DNA of 64,000 bases, taken from Brachyspira hampsonii (GTDB lineage: Bacteria; Spirochaetota; Brachyspiria; Brachyspirales; Brachyspiraceae). Where the stretch lies: assembly GCF_001746205.1 (NCBI RefSeq), contig NZ_MDCO01000009.1, forward strand, positions 485,054 to 549,053. Direction: 5' to 3'. Positions 35,656 to 45,131 of this stretch are shown piece after piece (the first letter of the stretch is position 1; every line of letters starts with the position of its first letter). Both the position numbers and the translations under genes were made by a program. The notes below the pieces were generated by a model. It saw only the letters and a program-made list of their open reading frames with translations, was not told the DNA's origin and made no database searches.

Positions 35656-36543
35656 TTATTCAATATCTATAAAAGCATATTTATTATTTTTATCAGTGTT
35701 ATTTTTTTCTATTATTGCAAGAAGATTATTTTTATTATTTGTTAATGCCATGTATTTATTGTTTATTTTTATATTTTCTATTGTTTTGGTATTGCCGCAT
35801 AATATTTGTTTTATATCTGATGTATTTTCTATTATTGTTTTATCGAAATTTTTAAACATATCAAAGAATGATAATATTTTATTTTTACTTATATCTTCAA
35901 TATTACAAGACATATTAATATTATAATTTCCTATTGAAACTCTTTTTAATTCTTTTGTATAGGCAAAGTTTCCTGTTATTTCTCCTATATCTCTTATTAT
36001 GGATCTTATATAAGTTCCTTTGCTTACTGAAGTTTTTATTTTGAAATATGGATAATCATATTCTAATAATTCTATTTTTTCTATAAAAACATTTATATCT
36101 TTTAATTCAAAACTTTTATTATCCCTAGCTAAATCATAAGCTCTTTTACCATTTATTTTTTTGGCACTATATATGGGAGGTTTTTGTATTATATTTCCTT
36201 TGAAATTTGTTTTTATAATATTTTCTAATTCTTCAAAACTCAATTTATTAATGTTATTTGATACTTTAATTGTATTTCCTTCTATATCATCAGTATCCCT
36301 GCTTTCTCCGAATACTCCTGATGCTATATATTCTTTATTTAAATTATCGAATAAGAAAAATAATTTAGTATATCTGCCGAATGCTAATATTAATACTCCG
36401 TCAGCAAAAGGATCCAATGTACCTGCATGTCCTACTCTTTTTTCTAATATATTTTCTTTTTGCTTTAATATTATTTTTGTCTTTTTTATGGCATCAAAAG
36501 AGGTTATGCCTTTTGGTTTATTTAAAATACAAAATCCTTTCAC
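35656..36543 (-). CDS. truB: tRNA pseudouridine(55) synthase
   Basis: It isomerises U55 in the T-loop of tRNAs. Catalytic Asp44 lies in HAGTLDPFADG, with KPKGITSFDAIK before it and RSIIRDIGEITGNFA, the RNA-binding and active-site Arg region, after it. The C-terminal PUA-like part is present but diverged, and the 295-residue length is normal. The start is a GTG (36543), giving the family N-terminus MKGFCILNKPKG. No ATG fits. It begins 9 bases after the upstream lipoprotein gene, so the two are co-transcribed. Confidence 0.93.
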   Translation of the reverse strand: MKGFCILNKPKGITSFDAIKKTKIILKQKENILEKRVGHAGTLDPFADGVLILAFGRYTKLFFLFDNLNKEYIASGVFGESRDTDDIEGNTIKVSNNINKLSFEELENIIKTNFKGNIIQKPPIYSAKKINGKRAYDLARDNKSFELKDINVFIEKIELLEYDYPYFKIKTSVSKGTYIRSIIRDIGEITGNFAYTKELKRVSIGNYNINMSCNIEDISKNKILSFFDMFKNFDKTIIENTSDIKQILCGNTKTIENIKINNKYMALTNNKNNLLAIIEKNNTDKNNKYAFIDIE

Positions 36544-36552
36544 TATACTTAA

Positions 36553-37296
36553 TTATCCTCTTATTATCTGAAGCGAGTTAAAATATATATTTAAAATGTT
36601 TTCTGATATATTAGAAAGATTACTGTATTTTTTTGAAAACAGATCATTTCCTATAGATTTAACTAAGTCATCTATAGTTTCTATATTATGCTTTAAAGTA
36701 CCAAGCTGCTGCTGAGATAGATGGAGAAGATGAATATTACTTCTGTCAAATTCTGATATAGTAGTTTTTACAGCTGCATCAAGAAGATAATATACCACTA
36801 TCAATTTTTCTTCCTCTTCTGGTGTAAGCGTAGTATTGGAACCTGCATATATTTTTGAAAGTTCTCCTACTCTATATGCTATTTTATATATAGAGTTTAA
36901 ATTATCAAAAAACCAATTAACATTATTTCTTTTTCTTAAATCTGAAAGTACATATTTAATATCATGCAGTATAGAATATCCTGCACTTTCATCTTCTCCG
37001 CTTGATATATAATAATGAGATCTTATAAGTATATCCTGCAAAGAATCAAAATCAGCTTTCCATTGCGGATCTTCTATACTTGAATTATAATACTTTTTTT
37101 TAAACTCATTCCATATAATTATAAATTTTTCTATTGCTTCTTTTCTATTTGGATTATTAACATCTCTGATTATTAATAATGTATCCATATATGATTTATC
37201 TAAAGAAGCCATATCTTCTAAAAAATTATCCTCTTTTTTCTGACATGATGAAAGTATAATAACACTTAATAACAATATAAATATTTTTATATTCAA
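36553..37296 (-). CDS. Helical lipoprotein of unknown function
   Basis: The 247-residue product has a signal peptide with lipobox (ILSSC, Cys18). The mature part is predicted helical, with KEAIEKFIIIWNEFKKKYYN and LTPEEEEKLIVVYYLLDAA-like amphipathic segments, and no recognised domain. The start appears to be TTG: GGAG lies 8 bases upstream of it and no in-frame ATG is near. It is co-transcribed with truB (9 bases apart), an odd partner for an envelope protein. Confidence 0.72.
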   Translation of the reverse strand: MNIKIFILLLSVIILSSCQKKEDNFLEDMASLDKSYMDTLLIIRDVNNPNRKEAIEKFIIIWNEFKKKYYNSSIEDPQWKADFDSLQDILIRSHYYISSGEDESAGYSILHDIKYVLSDLRKRNNVNWFFDNLNSIYKIAYRVGELSKIYAGSNTTLTPEEEEKLIVVYYLLDAAVKTTISEFDRSNIHLLHLSQQQLGTLKHNIETIDDLVKSIGNDLFSKKYSNLSNISENILNIYFNSLQIIRG

Positions 37297-37384
37297 TATG
37301 AAATCTCCATATATTTATTTTACAATTACTAATATAATAAAGTTAAAATAATTAATATTACAAAAGGATAATTTATTATAAATT

Positions 37385-38014
37385 ATGGAAAAAAACAAGC
37401 TGTATTTTATCATTATTTTATTATTATTTTGTTTAATTTCATGTTCAAAAAATAATATTAAAAAAGGTAATTTCTATTCAAAAGCTTACACAGATGTAAG
37501 TTTTGAAGCTAGCAAATCCAAAGCAATAGATTCTATATACTATTATATAGCTAAGGAAACTTCATCAATAATAAATAGAACGGATTTTAATATAGTTGCT
37601 GTATCTTTGAAGGATAATAATTTAATAGATTTTGATAATGAGAATATAGCTGATATAAGAGAATATAAAAAAGATGATAATTTTTATGTTGAAATAAGTG
37701 TTAAAGACAGCAGCGTATATAATAAAACTTTGGAAATATTAAATAAATTAAAAAAAGAGGGAAGTATTGAAGACAAATTTTTCAGAGCAAATGCTTCTAT
37801 ACAAATGCCGGAAACTGCAAATCTTAATGCTTATACAAGACAAATGCTTACTCAAAATGCTTTAAAAAGAGCTTATGAATCATTATTTAATGTACTTAGA
37901 AGTAATGATATAGATGTTAATATAGCTGTAAAATTGACAAATGATGCTTATATATTAGAAGAAAGCTACAGTTCTAATGAATATAATGTTGTAGTTGAAA
38001 CTATTTTAGAGTAG
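37385..38014 (+). CDS. Lipoprotein of unknown function
   Basis: The 209-residue product begins with a lysine n-region and hydrophobic core ending in the lipobox CLISC (Cys20). The mature region is Asn/Lys/Ser-rich with mixed helix and strand. SFEASKSKAIDSIYYYIAKE and ALKRAYESLFNVLR-like stretches resemble the LPP20/FlgT-type pattern of small envelope lipoproteins, but this is weak. It is divergent from the 36553 lipoprotein, with 88 bases between them. The ribosome site is unclear. Confidence 0.68.
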   Translation: MEKNKLYFIIILLLFCLISCSKNNIKKGNFYSKAYTDVSFEASKSKAIDSIYYYIAKETSSIINRTDFNIVAVSLKDNNLIDFDNENIADIREYKKDDNFYVEISVKDSSVYNKTLEILNKLKKEGSIEDKFFRANASIQMPETANLNAYTRQMLTQNALKRAYESLFNVLRSNDIDVNIAVKLTNDAYILEESYSSNEYNVVVETILE

Positions 38015-38135
38015 AGATTTGCTTATAATTCATTATTATATATTATCATAATATAGTTGACATAATTTTTTACTATTGCTTTTTTTAAACTATCCGAAAA
38101 TCATACAGATATTATGTAAACAATGGGGTAGTTTA

Positions 38136-38945
38136 ATGATTAAGGCTGTAATACTTGGTTTTGTTCAGGCTATAACAGAATTTCTTCCGGTTTCAAGTTC
38201 CGGTCATTTAAGAATAATAGAATACTTTTTAAATTTTCATGCAGAAAATATACTGTCATTTGAAGTTGCACTTCATTTCGGTACATTTTTAGCTACATGT
38301 TTAATATTTTATAAAGATATAATAAATGCTATCACAGGTTTTTTCTCAGGGCTTAAGGATGTTAAAAATGCTAGTAAAAATAGCGAAGGCTTTAGAATAT
38401 CTTTAATGGTGATAATAGCTTCTATACCTGTTGCTATAGTAGGACTATTATTAGAAAAATATTTAAGCAATTTGGATTTACAAAGAATAGGACTTAACCT
38501 TATTATAACAGGTTCTATACTTCTTCTTACTAGAAAATTAGATAAAAACACTTACAGCAATGATTTAAAAGATGTATTTACTATGACTTATAGGAATGCA
38601 TTTATAATAGGTTTAGCACAGTCAGTTGCCATATTTCCGGGTATATCAAGATCCGGCATGACTATAAGTGCCGCTTTATTTTTGGGCTTAAATAGAGATT
38701 TAGCAGGAAGATTTTCTTTTTTAATATCATTACCTGCGATATTCGGAGCTTTATTGCTATCAATAAAAGATATTGCTGATTTTGATATTACTTATGCTTT
38801 GGTAGGATTTTTTACGGCATTTGTATTTGGTATTATAGCTTTAAAATTCCTTCTTTCTTTTTTGAAGAAGGGTAAACTTTTCTATTTCGGATTCTATTGT
38901 CTTATAGCCGGAATGGCAGTTTTTTTCTATTTTTTGCAGGTATGA
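38136..38945 (+). CDS. uppP: Undecaprenyl-diphosphatase
   Basis: This inner-membrane enzyme (BacA/UppP) dephosphorylates undecaprenyl diphosphate, recycling the carrier used by MraY, and confers bacitracin tolerance. The two signature loops are QAITEFLPVSSSGH (near the N-terminus) and SVAIFPGISRSGMTI (about 165-180). About eight membrane helices are seen. The longest frame starts upstream at a TTG near 38076. The ATG at 38136 with GGGG 9 bases upstream matches the family N-terminus. ftsK follows 24 bases downstream. Confidence 0.94.
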   Translation: MIKAVILGFVQAITEFLPVSSSGHLRIIEYFLNFHAENILSFEVALHFGTFLATCLIFYKDIINAITGFFSGLKDVKNASKNSEGFRISLMVIIASIPVAIVGLLLEKYLSNLDLQRIGLNLIITGSILLLTRKLDKNTYSNDLKDVFTMTYRNAFIIGLAQSVAIFPGISRSGMTISAALFLGLNRDLAGRFSFLISLPAIFGALLLSIKDIADFDITYALVGFFTAFVFGIIALKFLLSFLKKGKLFYFGFYCLIAGMAVFFYFLQV

Positions 38946-38969
38946 TTTTTTAAGTATTGGAGTTTTATT

Positions 38970-41900
38970 ATGATGGGATTATTTAAAAGAAAATTAACAA
39001 TACAAAAAAGAGCAGAACAAAAAAAGTTTGAACAGAAATCAGAGAATGAAAAATTTGATGATTATATTCAGGAAGAATATGAAAATAGAAATCCTTTTTT
39101 TGATATAGTGGGTTTTTTATGTCTTTTATTTGCTGGTATACTTCTTCTTTCCTATTTTAGTATGAATATGGAAGATTTAAATTCAAATAATGAAATTAAA
39201 AATTTATTAGGTATATTTGGTGCTTATATATCAAGCTATTCATTTCTAGCATTTGGTTTTGCCTCTTATATAATACCGGCATTTTTCATATATGCAGGAG
39301 TAAATATTATATTAAGAAATTCTACTGATAGAATATTAATATCCGCATTATCATCTTCAATATTGATGATACTTCTTAGTATATTGTTAAATATATTTTT
39401 AGGAAGTTTAGATTTTTATAATAAAGGCGGAATGCTAGGTGAGTTTATAGGAGGTTCTTTAGTATCAATCTTTGGAAATACCGGTGCTATTATGATAGTA
39501 ATTTCCGGACTTGTAATAACTGCTATTGTATTTGCTAAAGTTTCTATAATGGATTTAGTTAATTATTTCAGAAATATGGTTAGAAATGTTGATTTTGAGA
39601 AAATCAAAGATATAGAGCAGAAAGTGGTTAATGGTATAAAAGATTTAGAAATAAAATCAATGAAAAATGCTGAAACTGCTCATCAAACTGATAATAAAGA
39701 AAAAATATATTCCAGAGATTATGTTCCTTTATTCTATACTAAAGAAATTTCAGAGTTAGAGTTTAAAACTGTACCGTTTATAGAGAAAGCAGAAAATAAC
39801 AATTATAATTTTGATGAAAAAAAATATAGAGAAACATTATTGAGAAGAAATAAATCCGAGGATAGTTTTTTCAGTGCATCTAATCCATTTAGTAAAGAAG
39901 CTGAGAATCTTACAAATGAATTAAAAAACATGCATTTTAATGGCGGAATAAATGTAAATGCATTAGAAAATAAAGAGGAAGATTTAGGTCTTACTTTGGC
40001 AGAAGTTGTTTTTGGAAAAGAAAAAGCTAATAGAAATAATACTATCCATAATAGCAGTATGGAAATGGAAGATGAGTTTTATAGAAGTTATTATAATGAC
40101 TTCATAAATAAAAAAAAAAATGAAGAATTAAAAGAAACAGAAAATAATGATTATCAGGAATTTGAAGGGCTTGATTATAATATCAATTATTTAAAAAAAT
40201 CGGATTTTAAGAGAGCTGCTTATGATGATTCAGTTAATAATTATTCAAAATATAATGTTGAAGATCAATATATAAGAGCTAATAGTAATTCAGAAAGTTA
40301 TGAAAATTATATATATGATTATTCTGATACGAAGGAAGAAGCAAATATTAATGAAAATATTGAGGCAGAGGATAGTTTTGAAAAGCTTCAAAGATTAGTT
40401 GAAGAGAATAAAAAAAATAAAGAAAATGAATTGAATGAAATATATGAAGTGAATAATAATATTGATAATATTGCAGAAACTAAAAAAGAAGAAGATGAAG
40501 AAGAATATGTTTTAACTTCAAATAATATTGGAAATAGTATAAACAGCGGCAGTAAGAAAAAAGAAGCATTTGAATTTGCTATGGGATATGCATCAAAAAG
40601 AGTGTATAATAGAGCAGATCATATACCCAATTATAATAATAATCATAATAATTATTCTGACAATAAAATAGATGAGTTTGATTTGGACGAAGAAGAACTT
40701 TATAATGCAGATTCTAATATAGAAGATATACGATTAAAAACTAGAACTGTAAATACGGCAGATAATATAAATAATGATGAAAACTTATCAGAATATAATA
40801 ATAATTTAGATAATAGTATAAATGAAAATATAGAGAATAATAATATAATTGATAATACAATATTAAAAGAATCAGAAGAAATAAATGAAACTGATAATAA
40901 AATAGATAATAATGCCGCTCATATAAATAATGCTCCTCAGGAAGAAGCAGGATTTATAAATATAGAATCTCAAAAAACGGTTGATACATTAAAGCCTATG
41001 AAATCTGTTATAGGTACTAAATCAATTAAAAATTTTGACAGAGATCGTATACAATCAAATTTTGATACTAAATATGTTGATAAGCATTATAAGCATCCGC
41101 CTTTTGATTTATTAAATAGATCTATACCTGTAAATGACGGAGCTATGATGGAATCTATTAAACAGACTGCTATGCAGCTTGAACATACTTTATTAGATTT
41201 CAATATAGAAGCAAAAGTTACAGGAGTATCAAGAGGTCCTGTTATTACTAGATATGAATTAGAGATTGCATCCGGAATAAGAGTGTCAAAAATATCCAAC
41301 CTTACAGATAATATAGCATTGGCATTGGCATCTGAAAGTGTAAGGATAATAGCACCCATACCTGGACGCTCTGTTATAGGAATAGAGATACCTAATAAAG
41401 TGAGAAATGCAGTTTTCTTAAGAGATGTACTTGAAAGCACAGATTTCAGACAATCTAAATTAGACATACCATTTGTATTAGGAAAGGGTATATATGGAAA
41501 CAATGTTGTATCAGATATGTCAGAAGCTCCTCACTTATTAGTTGCGGGTACTACAGGTTCTGGTAAAAGTGTTTGTCTCTCTACTATAATACTTTCGCTT
41601 TTATATAAATTCAGACCAGATGAACTTAAATTTATTTTTGTTGATAAAAAGAGGGTAGAGCTTTCTATATATAACGGAATACCGCATTTGATGTCGCCTG
41701 TAGTATCTGATGAAAAGAAAGCTACTATAGTATTGAGATACATTGTAGATATAATGGAAAAAAGATACGAGAGAATGGAAAGATTTTTCGTAAGAAATGT
41801 AAAAACTTATAATGAAAAGGTCAGACAATTACTTAAAGAAGGTGAAACAGAATTTAACGGAGAGCCTTTAGAATTATTTCCATATATAGTTTTGGTTATA

Positions 41901-42533
41901 GATGAGCTTCATAACTTAATGGTTGTGGCTTCAAAAGAAGTTGAGGATTTAATATCTCGTTTGGCTGGAATGAGTAGGGCAGTTGGAATACATTTAATTA
42001 TAGCTACACAAAGACCTTCTGCTGATGTTGTTACAGGAGTCATAAAAGCTAATCTTCCAACTAGAATAGCATTCCAAGTACCTAACAAAACCAATTCAAG
42101 AATCATAATTGACATGTCTGGTGCTGAACAGTTATTGGGTAAAGGAGATGCTTTATTTTGTGCTTCCGGAAGTCAAATGCCTGATAGGATACAGGGTGCT
42201 TTTGTATCTGATAATGAAGTTAAGAAGGTTGTTGATTATTTATCCGGAGAGATGTCTCCTATGTTTGATGAGAGCTTGATTGCTGCCTTAGAGGGAAGCG
42301 ATGCAGATGATAAAAATACTGATGAAGAAGATATACTTGATGAGGAGCTTTGGGAGGATGCGGTTCAGTTAGTTGCTAGAACAGGTAAGGCTAGTGCTTC
42401 ATTCCTTCAAAGACGCTTAAAAATAGGATATAACAGAGCGGCAAGAATAGTAGAGATAATGGAGCGTCAGGGCATAGTAGGACCTGAAAACGGCAGTAAG
42501 CCTAGAGAGGTATTAATTACTTTAGATGAATAA
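38970..42533 (+). CDS. ftsK: DNA translocase FtsK/SpoIIIE
   Basis: It pumps chromosome DNA through the division septum and aligns dif sites for XerCD. Four membrane helices lie at about 43-195. A very long, Asn/Glu/Asp/Lys-rich disordered linker (about 200-690) leads to the motor: Walker A GTTGSGKSV (about 858-866), Walker B LVIDELHNL (about 973) and IATQRPSADVVTG. The winged-helix gamma domain (about 1120-1187, SFLQRRLKIGYNRAARIVE) reads DNA polarity sequences. The first of two tandem ATGs is used, with GGAG 7 bases upstream. At 1187 residues it is within the range of long-linker FtsK proteins. Confidence 0.96.
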   Translation: MMGLFKRKLTIQKRAEQKKFEQKSENEKFDDYIQEEYENRNPFFDIVGFLCLLFAGILLLSYFSMNMEDLNSNNEIKNLLGIFGAYISSYSFLAFGFASYIIPAFFIYAGVNIILRNSTDRILISALSSSILMILLSILLNIFLGSLDFYNKGGMLGEFIGGSLVSIFGNTGAIMIVISGLVITAIVFAKVSIMDLVNYFRNMVRNVDFEKIKDIEQKVVNGIKDLEIKSMKNAETAHQTDNKEKIYSRDYVPLFYTKEISELEFKTVPFIEKAENNNYNFDEKKYRETLLRRNKSEDSFFSASNPFSKEAENLTNELKNMHFNGGINVNALENKEEDLGLTLAEVVFGKEKANRNNTIHNSSMEMEDEFYRSYYNDFINKKKNEELKETENNDYQEFEGLDYNINYLKKSDFKRAAYDDSVNNYSKYNVEDQYIRANSNSESYENYIYDYSDTKEEANINENIEAEDSFEKLQRLVEENKKNKENELNEIYEVNNNIDNIAETKKEEDEEEYVLTSNNIGNSINSGSKKKEAFEFAMGYASKRVYNRADHIPNYNNNHNNYSDNKIDEFDLDEEELYNADSNIEDIRLKTRTVNTADNINNDENLSEYNNNLDNSINENIENNNIIDNTILKESEEINETDNKIDNNAAHINNAPQEEAGFINIESQKTVDTLKPMKSVIGTKSIKNFDRDRIQSNFDTKYVDKHYKHPPFDLLNRSIPVNDGAMMESIKQTAMQLEHTLLDFNIEAKVTGVSRGPVITRYELEIASGIRVSKISNLTDNIALALASESVRIIAPIPGRSVIGIEIPNKVRNAVFLRDVLESTDFRQSKLDIPFVLGKGIYGNNVVSDMSEAPHLLVAGTTGSGKSVCLSTIILSLLYKFRPDELKFIFVDKKRVELSIYNGIPHLMSPVVSDEKKATIVLRYIVDIMEKRYERMERFFVRNVKTYNEKVRQLLKEGETEFNGEPLELFPYIVLVIDELHNLMVVASKEVEDLISRLAGMSRAVGIHLIIATQRPSADVVTGVIKANLPTRIAFQVPNKTNSRIIIDMSGAEQLLGKGDALFCASGSQMPDRIQGAFVSDNEVKKVVDYLSGEMSPMFDESLIAALEGSDADDKNTDEEDILDEELWEDAVQLVARTGKASASFLQRRLKIGYNRAARIVEIMERQGIVGPENGSKPREVLITLDE

Positions 42534-42596
42534 TATTAATAATTATTAATTAGAAGCTATCAAATATTTATATACATGTTTATACCTATCTTAAAA

Positions 42597-42636
42597 ACAG
42601 GAGAATTAAAAAAATAATTAATTCTCTTGTTTTTTA
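42597..42636 (+). terminator. Rho-independent terminator of ftsK
   Basis: A 12-bp stem (42597-42608 with 42619-42630, one G-T pair) and 10-base loop are followed by TTTTTT. Confidence 0.85.
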
Positions 42637-42664
42637 TAAATTTATTATTATCTTAATTAAGAAC

Positions 42665-42693
42665 TTGAAAAATTATTATTTATATTATATGCT
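42665..42693 (+). promoter_or_regulatory. Sigma-70-like promoter of thrC-thrB
   Basis: TTGAAA (42665-42670) and TATGCT (42688-42693) are spaced by 17 bases, 52 bases before the thrC ATG. No T-box or leader-peptide attenuator was found in the leader. Confidence 0.45.
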
Positions 42694-42745
42694 TATTAAA
42701 TACTATCGAGTGTAATTTTTAATTAAATTAAAAAAGGATAAAATT

Positions 42746-43801
42746 ATGAAATCATGGAAAGGACTTTTAAGAGAGTACAGAAAATATTTACCTATAACAA
42801 ATAAAACCCCATTAATAACCTTGCATGAAGGAAATACTCCTTTAATAAAAGCTGAAAGGATAGGAAGAGATTTAGATATAGAATTATATTTAAAATATGA
42901 CGGACTTAATCCTACAGGTTCTTTTAAAGACAGAGGCATGGTAATGGCTGTTGCTAAAGCACTTGAAGGCAGAGATACTAAAGCTATAATGTGTGCTTCT
43001 ACAGGAAACACTTCTGCTTCTGCTGCTGCCTATGCTGCTAGAAGCGGTATCGATTGTATAGTTGTTATACCTGACGGAAATATCGCTTTGGGTAAATTAG
43101 CTCAGGCTTTGATGTATGGTGCTAAAGTTATAGCCATTAAAGGAAATTTTGATGAGGCTTTAAAGGCTGTTGTTGATATTACGAATAAATATCCTATTAC
43201 ATTAGTAAACTCTATTAATCCTTTCAGACTTCAAGGACAAAAGACTTCCGCATTTGAAATTTGCGATGTTTTAGGAAAAGCTCCTGATTATTTAGCTGTA
43301 CCTGTAGGAAATGCTGGAAACATATCGGCATATTGGATGGGTTTTAAAGAATATAAAGAAAATGTAAAAATATCTAATCTTCCAAAGATGATAGGTTTTG
43401 AGGCTGAAGGGTCTGCTGCTATAGTGCAGAATAAAATAATAGAGAATCCTCAGACATTAGCTACAGCAATAAAAATAGGAAATCCTGCCAGCTGGAAACT
43501 TGCTGTTAATGCTGCTAATGAATCAGAAGGTTTTATTGACTGTGTTACTGATGATGAAATATTAGAGGCTTATAAAATGCTTACAGTAGAAGAAGGAGTA
43601 TTTGCTGAACCTGCTTCTGCCGCTTCTTTGGCTGGTATAATAAAAAGCCGTAAAGCTGGAAAAATAAATAAAGGTGATACTGTAGTTTCTGTATTAACAG
43701 GAAACGGACTTAAAGATCCTGACAATGCTATTAAAATCTGTAATGAGCCTATAAAAGTGGATAACAATATAGAAGAAATAAGGAATGCTATAGGAATATG
43801 A
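42746..43801 (+). CDS. thrC: Threonine synthase
   Basis: This PLP enzyme converts O-phosphohomoserine to threonine. The PLP lysine is K61 in GSFKDRGM, and the Gly-rich phosphate cradle appears as [33 protein letters not shown] is the conserved segment between them. It is the short, roughly 350-residue bacterial class. AAAAGGA precedes the ATG. The stop overlaps the first possible start of thrB by ATGA, so translation is coupled. Confidence 0.96.
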   Translation: MKSWKGLLREYRKYLPITNKTPLITLHEGNTPLIKAERIGRDLDIELYLKYDGLNPTGSFKDRGMVMAVAKALEGRDTKAIMCASTGNTSASAAAYAARSGIDCIVVIPDGNIALGKLAQALMYGAKVIAIKGNFDEALKAVVDITNKYPITLVNSINPFRLQGQKTSAFEICDVLGKAPDYLAVPVGNAGNISAYWMGFKEYKENVKISNLPKMIGFEAEGSAAIVQNKIIENPQTLATAIKIGNPASWKLAVNAANESEGFIDCVTDDEILEAYKMLTVEEGVFAEPASAASLAGIIKSRKAGKINKGDTVVSVLTGNGLKDPDNAIKICNEPIKVDNNIEEIRNAIGI

Positions 43802-43803
43802 TA

Positions 43804-44742
43804 ATGAATAAATCTGAAAATAAAAAACTTGTAACTTTTAAAATACCTGCTACATCTGCAAATATTGGTTCTGGATTCGATAGTGTGGGGCTTGCTTTAG
43901 ATTTATATAATGAAATACATATATACTCAAATGATAATTCCAAAAAAATAGAATTTGAAATAATAGGAGAAGGTCAAAACGAGATATCAAAAGATAATAA
44001 TATGATACTCGATGCTATGAAATTGGTATATAAAAGATTAAAGTTAAAGCCGGATAAAGGATATATAATAAAATGTATAAATAGAATACCGCTTTCAAGA
44101 GGACTTGGAAGCAGTTCTGCGGCTATCATAGGAGGACTTCTTTCTGCTAATTATATACTTGGAAATAAACTTTCTATTGAAAATGATATATTAAACATGT
44201 CAGTTCAGCTTGAAGGACACCCTGATAATGTATCGCCTGCTATATTAGGAGGTATTGTATCTGGTGTAGTTCGTAAAGATGAGGATTTTAAATATGTAAA
44301 AATAAAACCTCCTAAAAATTTAAAAGCGGTAGTTGCTATTCCTGATTTTTATTTGAGCACAGAAACTGCTAGAAATGCACTTCCTAAAGAAATAACTTTT
44401 AAAGATGCTGTATTTAATATTTCAAGGGCGGCACTTCTTACTTCAGCATTATTTACAAGCAGATTTGATTTACTTGAAGTTGCTACAGATGATAAACTAC
44501 ATCAGGATTACAGAGCTAAATTTATACCGGGTTTAAAAGATTTATTTAAGAATACTAAAACTGCAGGAGCATATTCTGTTACAATAAGCGGAGCTGGTTC
44601 TTCCGTACTTTCACTTGTAAAAAATGATGAAAATATAATTAAAAAAGTTTCTGAAGCTATGAAAAGCAGTTTCAATAAAAAGAAAATAAACTGTGAAATA
44701 AAAGTTTTGAATATACCTCAAAAAGGTGTTATAATAAAATAG
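43804..44742 (+). CDS. thrB: Homoserine kinase
   Basis: This GHMP-family kinase phosphorylates homoserine, supplying the ThrC substrate. The three GHMP motifs are present: PATSANIGSGFDSVGLALD, PLSRGLGSSSAAIIGG (the ATP loop) and VTISGAGSSVLSL. An earlier ATG at 43798 overlaps the thrC stop, but AGGA is 9 bases from the ATG at 43804, which is preferred. It is last in the operon and followed by a strong terminator. Confidence 0.95.
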   Translation: MNKSENKKLVTFKIPATSANIGSGFDSVGLALDLYNEIHIYSNDNSKKIEFEIIGEGQNEISKDNNMILDAMKLVYKRLKLKPDKGYIIKCINRIPLSRGLGSSSAAIIGGLLSANYILGNKLSIENDILNMSVQLEGHPDNVSPAILGGIVSGVVRKDEDFKYVKIKPPKNLKAVVAIPDFYLSTETARNALPKEITFKDAVFNISRAALLTSALFTSRFDLLEVATDDKLHQDYRAKFIPGLKDLFKNTKTAGAYSVTISGAGSSVLSLVKNDENIIKKVSEAMKSSFNKKKINCEIKVLNIPQKGVIIK

Positions 44743-44760
44743 ATTTTTAATTATTTAATA

Positions 44761-44795
44761 AAAGGTTAGTATATTAAAATACTAACCTTTATTTA
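44761..44795. terminator. Bidirectional rho-independent terminator after thrB
   Basis: A perfect 12-bp stem (AAAGGTTAGTAT/ATACTAACCTTT) with a 6-base loop, T-rich on both strands. It is shared with the convergent TM2-domain gene. Confidence 0.88.
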
Positions 44796-44799
44796 TTAA

Positions 44800-45003
44800 C
44801 TATTTTCTTAATTTTCTCCCTTCTTTATCAGTAAATTGATCTAATAGTATCATTACAATGTCTACAATGTACCATATACCAAAACCGCCGGCAGTAAGCC
44901 AATATAATATGCCTGTTCCTATTTTTCCTACATAGAATCTGTGAACCGGAAGAAATATTGCAAAAAGCAATGTAACAACCCAACTTCTATCTGAAACTTC
45001 CAT
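44800..45003 (-). CDS. TM2-domain membrane protein
   Basis: The 67-residue protein has two hydrophobic helices joined by a short turn, VGKIGTGILYWLTAGGFGIWYIVDIVMIL, with an aspartate in the second helix and an aromatic/Pro motif (LPVHRFYVG) in the first. This is the TM2 family, whose role is unknown. AAGGAG lies 6 bases before the ATG. It is transcribed alone and ends at the shared terminator. Confidence 0.85.
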   Translation of the reverse strand: MEVSDRSWVVTLLFAIFLPVHRFYVGKIGTGILYWLTAGGFGIWYIVDIVMILLDQFTDKEGRKLRK

Positions 45004-45083
45004 AATGTCTCCTTAAAAATTATTTACATTATTAAGTATACATTAAATAAAAAAAAATAGAAGTATTATATTTATATTGTATA

Positions 45084-45119
45084 ATAAAAAATACTGATAT
45101 ATAAAACAATACCAGTATT
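45084..45119 (-). terminator. Probable terminator of the malX-malY cluster
   Basis: On the minus strand AATACTG/CAGTATT (45113-45119 with 45090-45096), a 7-bp stem with a 16-base loop, is followed by TTTTA. The stem is short, so confidence is moderate. Confidence 0.55.
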
Positions 45120-45131
45120 AGAAAGAATTAA

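Noticed and set aside
38057..38062. TTGACA upstream of uppP as a promoter -35.
   Set aside because: No acceptable -10 box occurs at 15-19 bases, so I do not list a promoter.
42537..42745. A T-box or threonine attenuator in front of thrC.
   Set aside because: The region contains the ftsK terminator, a simple promoter and a short leader. There is no T-box sequence, Thr-rich leader peptide or alternative hairpins.
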